11,148 bases of DNA from Opitutia bacterium (GTDB lineage: Bacteria > Verrucomicrobiota > Verrucomicrobiae > Opitutales > UBA953). The stretch covers positions 1 through 11,148 of the forward strand of contig CANKZO010000062.1 in the NCBI GenBank assembly GCA_947488485.1, read 5' to 3'. The notes beneath the pieces were generated by a model. That model ran no database searches and was not told the DNA's origin. It saw only the letters and a program-made list of their open reading frames with translations. The position numbers and the translations under genes were made by a program. This document shows positions 7,151 through 11,148 of the stretch, one piece after another. The first letter of the stretch is position 1; each line of letters opens with the position of its first letter.

Positions 7151-7240
7151 AGGCGGGAGGGCGGAAGGGCAAGAGAAAGGGGGGAGGGAGGGCTAGGGGC
7201 AGGGCTAGGAGCGGGTAGGGCTGACCACCCTTGGTCAGCC
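7151..7240. repeat. G-run tract and TAGGG hairpin upstream of the ABC-F gene
   Basis: The plus strand from about 7151 to 7220 is a purine-rich tract with many GGG runs, including a 12-base unit AGGGCTAGGGGC repeated with one change (7189-7200 and 7201-7212). It ends in GGGTAGGG followed by a hairpin GGCTGACCA / TGGTCAGCC (7219-7227 and 7232-7240) with loop CCCT. A small GAGCG / CGCTC hairpin follows near 7247. The ABC-F leader is copied from this stretch, so its RNA would be C-rich. A nearly identical hairpin stem recurs at 9525-9545. From 7241 to 7332 I see only short repeated words (CTTGTC, CCGTGCC) and no gene. Confidence 0.65.
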
Positions 7241-7332
7241 ACGGTTGAGCGAGGGCGCTCACCCCTACCATAGGCTGCAGGTGGGTTGCTTTCCCCTTGT
7301 CACCGTGCCCCCGTGCCAGCTTGTCCCCTCGT

Positions 7333-8145
7333 TTACGACCACTTCAGCTTACTCCGCAGGACGTCGAAATGGGTGAGCGATTTCGGACGCAGGAGGGCGA
7401 GCTGGACCTTGGCGGTACGGATGACGAGGGGGAGGCGGCGCTGGGCTTCGAGGGTCTCGCGACCGTCGACCGAGAGGCCGAGCAGGGCGCTGTCTTCGCT
7501 GCGGATCTCGAGCTCGGTCTCGCCGTCGAAGATCACCGAGCGGTTCGAGAGCGTGTGCGCGCAGATCGGGGTCAGGACGATCACCGAGGCGGCGGGGTCG
7601 ACGAGTGGGCCGCCCGCGGCGAGGTTGTAGGCCGAGGTGCCGGTGGGAGAGGCGAGGATGAGGCCGTCGGCGCGGTATTCGTTCACGCGGGCGCCATCGG
7701 CGAGCACGGCGAAACGGCCCATGCGGAAGACGTCGCGGGTCTTGATGACGAGGTCGTTCAGGGCCAGGGCGAAGCTGCCGTCGGCGAAGCGGATCTCGAG
7801 GAGGGCGCGCTTCTCGACGCGGAAGTCTCCGCTGAGAATGGAATGCAGCGAGGCGCCGACGTCGTCGCTCGGATAGGCCGCGAGGAAGCCGAGCTTGCCG
7901 CGGTTGATGCCGAAGAGGGGTACGCCTTCGAGCGCGGCGGCTTCGGCGACGCCGAGGAAGGTGCCGTCGCCGCCGACCACGCCGCAAGCGTCGGCTCCCT
8001 GGAGCGTGGCGCGGCTGATCGGCCAGCCGTCCGCGACCGTGAGGGTCACGCCGGCTTTCTGGGCGGCTTCCTGGACCGAACGCACGATATCATCCACCCC
8101 GGGCTTGGTGCGGTTGACGACGAGCGTGAGGCGGCGGATGGCCAT
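7333..8145 (-). CDS. nadK: NAD kinase
   Basis: This enzyme phosphorylates NAD to NADP using ATP or polyphosphate and is the cell's only known route to NADP in most bacteria. The 270-residue product is slightly shorter than the typical 290-300. The defining motifs are present in order: GGDGTFL (58-64) with the catalytic Asp60, NRGKLGFL (81-88), the substrate loop around LNDLVIKTRD (129-138), and the glycine-rich block DGLILASPTGTSAYNLAAGG (160-179). The C-terminal part has SVDGRE (225-230), the usual second Asp-Gly. The start at 8145 gives the normal N-terminal strand (RRLTLVVNRTKPG), where family members bind nucleotide. A perfect 14-bp palindrome stands 4 bases upstream of this start. It lies between the ABC-F gene (198-bp gap) and a secreted-protein gene (66-bp gap) on the same strand, so read-through from the upstream gene is possible. 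Confidence 0.96.
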   Translation of the reverse strand: MAIRRLTLVVNRTKPGVDDIVRSVQEAAQKAGVTLTVADGWPISRATLQGADACGVVGGDGTFLGVAEAAALEGVPLFGINRGKLGFLAAYPSDDVGASLHSILSGDFRVEKRALLEIRFADGSFALALNDLVIKTRDVFRMGRFAVLADGARVNEYRADGLILASPTGTSAYNLAAGGPLVDPAASVIVLTPICAHTLSNRSVIFDGETELEIRSEDSALLGLSVDGRETLEAQRRLPLVIRTAKVQLALLRPKSLTHFDVLRSKLKWS

Positions 8146-8149
8146 GAAT

Positions 8150-8163
8150 GACGACTAGTCGTC
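8150..8163. promoter_or_regulatory. Perfect 14-bp palindrome just upstream of nadK
   Basis: GACGACTAGTCGTC is its own reverse complement and begins 4 bases before the nadK ATG. It sits in the 66-bp spacer to the preceding gene. It could be an operator for a dimeric regulator, or a small hairpin in the message that hides the start or ends the upstream transcript. Nothing in the sequence chooses between these. Confidence 0.45.
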
Positions 8164-8211
8164 CGCCGGGGAAGGGCAAGGACAAGCCGGCTGGGCCGAC
8201 CGTAAACCACC

Positions 8212-8910
8212 TTATTTCGTGGCCTTTTCGGGCTTCGGCGTGAGGAAAGACATCCGGTAGGTCAGGCTGACCTCGAAGCGCTTGCCGCCGAGGGCGACGA
8301 CATTGACCGGGCCGGCGAGGCCGCTGAGTTCGAGCGTCCACTGGCCTTCGGGCAGGTGCTTCTTGGCTTCCTCGAAGTCGGCTTTGATCTGGTCGAGCAG
8401 TTCGTTGCGGTAGTCCTGCGGATTGGTGAGCACGTATTCCGGATGGCCGATGATCTGCTTCTCGTCGTCGCTCTTCGCTTTCACCAGGCCCTCGGCCTTG
8501 GTGCGCAGGGTCTCGACTCCCTTGAGGCCTTTATCGGCTTCGGTGTGGAGTTCCCAGCGGGCGGTGGCGACGTAGGTCACGTCGCCTTGGTCGGCCTCAT
8601 CATCGCCGAAGAGCTTGCTGCCGCCGGCGGGACGCGAGGCGTAGGACTTGCTCTCAGCGCGGGCGAAGTCCGCAGAGATCTCACGGAGTTCCCAGCCCGG
8701 CTGATCGGCGAAACGCTTCTCCAGTTCCTTGCGGATCGCGTCAACGCGTGCGTCGACCGCCGCTCGGTCCTTACCCTTGATCGTGATCGAGAGCGGGAGG
8801 AAGAGGTGATCGGCGTCGGCTTGGATGCGGACGTGATGCTTCGGAGCGGAATTGCCGCTCTGCGCGGCGAGGGTCAGCGGAAGCAAAAGGAGGAAGGCGA
8901 AGAGGCGCAT
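8212..8910 (-). CDS. Secreted protein of unknown function, weakly SIMPL (DUF541)-like
   Basis: The 232-residue product begins with a signal peptide (MRLFAFLLLLPLTLAAQ, cleaved near residue 17). The mature part has two halves that alternate strand and helix: a strand with DHLFLPLSITIKG (34-46), a helix AAVDARVDAIRKELEKRFA (50-68), strands with the aromatic TYVATARWELHT (112-123), a helix of charged residues (127-146), a second long helix (166-185), and closing strands WTLELSGLAGPVNVV (191-205) and FEVSLTYRMSF (212-222). A periplasmic domain with paired strand/helix units and a helix after the central strands resembles SIMPL/DUF541 proteins, but the match is by overall pattern and not by a diagnostic motif. 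I chose the ATG at 8910 because the signal peptide begins there. It sits upstream of nadK with a 66-bp spacer and far (650 bp) from alaS. The function is unknown. Confidence 0.85.
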   Translation of the reverse strand: MRLFAFLLLLPLTLAAQSGNSAPKHHVRIQADADHLFLPLSITIKGKDRAAVDARVDAIRKELEKRFADQPGWELREISADFARAESKSYASRPAGGSKLFGDDEADQGDVTYVATARWELHTEADKGLKGVETLRTKAEGLVKAKSDDEKQIIGHPEYVLTNPQDYRNELLDQIKADFEEAKKHLPEGQWTLELSGLAGPVNVVALGGKRFEVSLTYRMSFLTPKPEKATK

Positions 8911-8989
8911 GAGTCGAGGAATAGAGGGCTCGAGTGCCCGAGGCAATGAGAGGAGTGGGTGAGATAGACCACGGAGGATTGGCACGGGA

Positions 8990-9017
8990 GAGTATCGAGT
9001 ATGGAGTATCGAGTATC
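8990..9017. repeat. Tandem heptamer array GAGTATN x4
   Basis: Four consecutive 7-base units GAGTATC, GAGTATG, GAGTATC, GAGTATC are followed by GGGGG. The seventh base is the only variable one. A two-unit version with the same G-run tail lies at 5162-5175 upstream of the DUF3500 gene. Both arrays are about 80-110 bases upstream of a gene for a secreted protein and lie in the same orientation to it. Confidence 0.9.
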
Positions 9018-9027
9018 GGGGGAGTGC

Positions 9028-9187
9028 TTGCCTTGGGTAGGGGCAGCACCGCGTGCTGCCCTAGTCTGCCTTGGTAGGGTCGGGACCGCGTCACGACATA
9101 GTGCGGCTCTAGGCTGTTCTTAGTTCTTGGTTCTTCGTTATTTCAGGACACTGCCTTGAGGTAGGGTCAGCACTGCGTGCTGACCTA
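9028..9187. repeat. Three dispersed TAGGG-hairpin repeat units
   Basis: Three copies share the lead TGCCTTG(N)GTAGGG and then a short hairpin with a three-base loop. The stems are GGGCAGCAC / GTGCTGCCC (9041-9061), GTCGGGAC / GTCACGAC with one mismatch (9079-9097), and GGTCAGCAC / GTGCTGACC (9165-9185). Loops are CGC, CGC and TGC. Copies one and three end in CCTAG or close to it. Between the first and third, a G-C pair is replaced by a T-A pair, so the stem is kept while the sequence changes. Confidence 0.88.
9116..9136. repeat. Tandem heptamer array GTTCTTN x3
   Basis: Three consecutive units GTTCTTA, GTTCTTG, GTTCTTC differ only in the last base. The array lies between the second and third TAGGG hairpins. 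Confidence 0.85.
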
Positions 9188-9263
9188 GCTTCCTCGGGTC
9201 GGGCTGAATTGATGACGGAGGGCTGCACGGAGGACTGCGTTGAGGGCCGAATGGAAAAGCCCC

Positions 9264-9297
9264 GCCACCGGCCACCCGGGGCTGCCACCCGCCACCC
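9264..9297. repeat. GCCACCN heptamers, two pairs
   Basis: Units GCCACCG and GCCACCC (9264-9277) and GCCACCC twice (9284-9297) flank the hexamer GGGGCT. That hexamer also pairs with AGCCCC just before the first unit (from about 9258), making a small stem-loop whose loop is the first heptamer pair. Confidence 0.75.
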
Positions 9298-9314
9298 GAA
9301 GCGAAATCATGACA

Positions 9315-9399
9315 ATCAAAGGGAGACCGGAGACCGGGATATATGCTTCGGATATTAATGCACCCCAGCCAATCATCCGGTTTCCGGTCTCCCTTTGAT
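9315..9399. repeat. 85-bp inverted repeat with 23-bp arms
   Basis: The arms (9315-9337 and 9377-9399) begin ATCAAAGGGAGACCGG and are complementary with one mismatch. The 39-base spacer is richer in A and T than the surroundings. The inner part of the left arm is two copies of AGACCGG. Terminal inverted repeats with a short non-coding middle suggest a MITE, but I see no clear target-site duplication. It could equally be a message-end hairpin for alaS. Confidence 0.85.
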
Positions 9400-9421
9400 C
9401 GCCTGTGTTCTCAACCGCCTG

Positions 9422-9545
9422 GCCGCCGCAGGGCGGCTGAGGGTAGGGGCGTGGCTTCGCCGCGCCCTCCGCAGTGGAGGGCACGATGAATCGTGCCCCT
9501 ACCTTGGTTCGCCCTGCGGCGAACGGCTGACCGAGGCGGTCAGCC
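9422..9545. repeat. Chain of six successive hairpins downstream of alaS
   Basis: The stems in order are GCCGCC/GGCGGC (9422-9437), GGCGTGG/CCGCGCC with one G-T pair (9448-9466), CCCTCC/GGAGGG (9465-9481), GGGCACGAT/ATCGTGCCC (9479-9498), GTTCGCC/GGCGAAC (9507-9524) and GGCTGACC/GGTCAGCC (9525-9545). Stems two to four are enclosed by GGTAGGGG (9442-9449) and its exact complement CCCCTACC (9496-9503), so they form a cloverleaf-like unit with shared edge bases. The last stem is followed by CTACCCCTGG and almost matches the hairpin upstream of the ABC-F gene. Confidence 0.85.
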
Positions 9546-9560
9546 CTACCCCTGGTTGCC

Positions 9561-11148
9561 TTACGCTACGCTCGCCAAAGCCTCGGCGACCTTGGACACA
9601 TCGGTTCCGCCGCCCATCGCGGCGTCAGGCTTGCCGCCACCCTTGCCGCCGAGCTTACCGCAGGCGTCGGTAACGATCTTGCCGGCGGCCTTGCCCGCCT
9701 TGACGGCGTCGGCGCCGCAGTTGGCGACGAGGGAGACCTTGTCGCCGAAGACGGCGGCGAGGACGACGACGGCCGAAGGACCGACCTTGCCGGCCACCTT
9801 GGCGCCGAGGTCACGGAGATCGTTAGGGGTCTCGGCGCTGACCTGGGAGATGACATACTTCAAGCCCGCGCGGTCGCTCGCCTTGGCGGCGAGGGCGTCG
9901 GCGAGCTGCGAGGATTCCTTGTCGCGGTAGACCTTGAGCTTCTTCTCGAGCGCGGCGGACTGCTCCATGATCTGCTCGAGGCGCTTGGCGAGGTCGGTGA
10001 CGGGCGTGTTGGTCGAAGCGGCGAGCGACTTGAGCAGCTCGGCTTCGGACTTCGCGCGTTCGTAGGAGGCGAGGCCGGCGACGGCTTCGATGCGGCGGAC
10101 GCCCGCGGCGATGGCGTTCTCGCCGACGATGCGGAAGAGGCCGATCTCGCCGGTGTGGCGGACGTGCGTGCCGGCGCAGAGTTCCATCGACCAGCCGTTC
10201 AGGGAGGCGGCCTTACCGCCGACCTGCACGACGCGGACGGAGTCGCCGTATTTGTCGCCGAAGAACTGCATGATGTCCGGGCGGCCCTTGACGGACGCGT
10301 ACGCGACTTCGCTCCAGGTCACGGCGTCGTTGGCGAGGATGCGCTCATTGACGAGCTTCTCGATATCGGCCAGCTGGCCCAGCGTGAGCGCCGCGCCGTT
10401 GAAGTCGAAGGTGAGCTTCGTCGGGTCGACCGCGGAACCCTTCTGGGAGGCCTCCTTCGAGACGACCTCATGGAGCGCCCAGTGGAGGATGTGCGTCACC
10501 GTGTGGTGGCGCTGGATGGCGTCACGGCGGGCCTGATCGACGGCGATCTCGATCGTCGCGCCGGCTTCCGGGGCGTCTTCGCCATCGAGGAAGTGGAGCC
10601 AGGTCTGCCCGGACTTCTGGGTATCGGTGACGTGCCACTGGCGGCCGCCGAGGGTGATGATCGCGGCGTCGCCGACCTGACCGCCCATCTCGGCGTAGCA
10701 GGGGGACTTGTCGAGGATGACGGCCGAGCGGTCCTTGATCTTGGCGACCTGGGCGACCTTGGCCTGCGTGGCGAGGGCGTCGTAGCCAACAAAAGCCGTC
10801 GGGTGGTCGGAGCCGATGTCAGAAAGCGTGATGATCTCCTTCTTCTGCGCGGCGCGGGCGCGGTTGCGCTGCTCTTCCATCAGCTTCTCGAAGCCGGCGC
10901 CGTCCACGGTCAGGCCGCGTTCGCGGGCCATGAGCTGGGTGAGGTCGAGCGGGAAGCCCTGCTCGTCATAGAGGCGGAAGGCGATGGCGCCCGAGATGGC
11001 GCCGCCGGCCTTGAGCTTGCTGGCTTCGTCTTCGAAGAGGGCGATACCCTTGTCGAGCGTACGGTTGAAGGACTCTTCCTCGATGCGGATCACGTCGGCG
11101 ACCACCGTGCGGCGGGTGCGGATCTCCGGGAAGACGTCGCCCATCGTG
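9561..11148 (-). CDS. alaS: Alanyl-tRNA synthetase, C-terminal part (N-terminus beyond window)
   Basis: AlaRS charges tRNA-Ala with alanine and removes wrongly attached serine or glycine. The frame is open to the right edge (a Thr codon precedes the Met at 11144), so about 528 residues are seen of an enzyme usually near 870-900. Counting from that Met, the piece starts at MGDVFPEIR, the end of the aminoacylation part. KLYD-like RLYDEQGFPLDLT (57-69) follows, then the editing domain with CYAEMGGQVGD (149-159), the zinc-site HHTVTH (His214, His218) and CAGTH (Cys323, His327), TGEIGLFRIVGE (331-342) and GVRRIEAVAG (348-357). A coiled coil (about 360-420) and the C-Ala domain ending in GKLGGKGGGKPDAAMGGG (496-513) complete it. 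All four zinc ligands are present, although the usual CGGTH reads CAGTH. It is the most upstream gene of the minus-strand run, but 650 bp of repeats separate it from the next gene, so it is probably its own transcript. Confidence 0.97.
   Translation of the reverse strand, partial: TMGDVFPEIRTRRTVVADVIRIEEESFNRTLDKGIALFEDEASKLKAGGAISGAIAFRLYDEQGFPLDLTQLMARERGLTVDGAGFEKLMEEQRNRARAAQKKEIITLSDIGSDHPTAFVGYDALATQAKVAQVAKIKDRSAVILDKSPCYAEMGGQVGDAAIITLGGRQWHVTDTQKSGQTWLHFLDGEDAPEAGATIEIAVDQARRDAIQRHHTVTHILHWALHEVVSKEASQKGSAVDPTKLTFDFNGAALTLGQLADIEKLVNERILANDAVTWSEVAYASVKGRPDIMQFFGDKYGDSVRVVQVGGKAASLNGWSMELCAGTHVRHTGEIGLFRIVGENAIAAGVRRIEAVAGLASYERAKSEAELLKSLAASTNTPVTDLAKRLEQIMEQSAALEKKLKVYRDKESSQLADALAAKASDRAGLKYVISQVSAETPNDLRDLGAKVAGKVGPSAVVVLAAVFGDKVSLVANCGADAVKAGKAAGKIVTDACGKLGGKGGGKPDAAMGGGTDVSKVAEALASVA

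Larger units (their letters stand above)
8911..9560. other. 650-bp gene-free spacer filled with structured repeats
   Basis: No reading frame here has the features of a real gene: those that cross it run through inverted repeats and give low-complexity peptides. The spacer holds, in order, a GAGTATN array, three TAGGG hairpins with a GTTCTTN array among them, a GCCACCN array, an 85-base inverted repeat, and a chain of six hairpins reaching to within 15 bases of the alaS stop. It must contain the end of the alaS transcript and the promoter of the gene at 8212-8910, but I cannot place either. Confidence 0.75.

Noticed and set aside
5374..7218. Long open frame on the plus strand opposite the ABC-F gene
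   Set aside because: Its translation is dominated by Glu, Val, Gly, Ala and Leu without domain motifs. It is the GC-rich shadow of the ABC-F gene, which has every expected motif on the other strand.
7135..7242. N-terminal extension of the ABC-F protein
   Set aside because: It is a Pro/Ser/Ala/Leu-rich stretch encoded by the G-run tract. ABC-F proteins normally start directly with the first ABC domain, as at the chosen ATG.
9185..9484. 99-residue open frame on the minus strand in the alaS spacer
   Set aside because: It crosses the 85-bp inverted repeat, GCCACCN heptamers and hairpins, and shows no recognisable domain.
9442..9503. tRNA gene, because of the cloverleaf-like fold
   Set aside because: There is no T-loop consensus, no 7-bp acceptor with a proper anticodon arm, and adjoining stems share bases.
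9028..9545. CRISPR array
   Set aside because: Repeats are palindromic, differ in sequence between copies, and have irregular spacing. There are no uniform spacers and no cas genes.
11142..11144. ATG as the start of a short AlaS-like gene
   Set aside because: The reading frame continues upstream to the window edge, and MGDVFPE is an internal AlaRS segment, so this Met is internal.

Overview
The window looks like chromosomal DNA from a high-GC, Gram-negative, menaquinone-using bacterium. Several secreted proteins with N-terminal signal peptides, a menD gene, a DUF3500 protein, a secreted sugar-isomerase-like TIM barrel, and the lack of Shine-Dalgarno motifs together suggest a member of the PVC superphylum. 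Verrucomicrobiota of an Opitutae-like type is my best guess, but this is inference from gene content and not a phylogenetic result. I see no phage, plasmid, insertion sequence, CRISPR array, rRNA or tRNA.

Layout from left to right. On the minus strand are a secreted alpha/beta hydrolase cut by the left edge (1-740) and menD (876-2582), separated by a 58-bp near-perfect inverted repeat that contains the menD stop codon. Divergent from menD, on the plus strand, is a tight pair: a small one-helix membrane protein (2675-3013) and a secreted TIM-barrel protein (3019-3855). Then comes a convergent gap holding two facing arms of G-run hexamers and a strong U-tailed terminator hairpin. From there to the right edge everything is on the minus strand: a secreted DUF3500 protein (4032-5063), an ABC-F ATPase (5275-7134), NAD kinase (7333-8145), a secreted protein of unknown function (8212-8910), and the last 60 per cent or so of alanyl-tRNA synthetase (9561-11148), whose start lies beyond the window.

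The coding content is mostly core metabolism and translation: menaquinone synthesis, NADP supply, tRNA charging and a ribosome-associated ATPase. These genes do not form one pathway. I find no new multi-gene system.

The unusual part is between the genes. Almost every spacer carries structured repeats. (1) Short tandem arrays of a 7-base unit with six fixed bases and one variable base (GAGTATN, GTTCTTN, GCCACCN), or of a related 6-base unit (GGGGTN). (2) Hairpins of 7-9 bp introduced by a TAGGG motif, whose stems differ between copies but stay paired. (3) Longer inverted repeats, three of which overlap or touch a stop codon. The 650-bp gap between alaS and the next gene is almost wholly built of such elements. 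In addition, none of the eight gene starts visible here has a Shine-Dalgarno-like motif in the preceding 20 bases.
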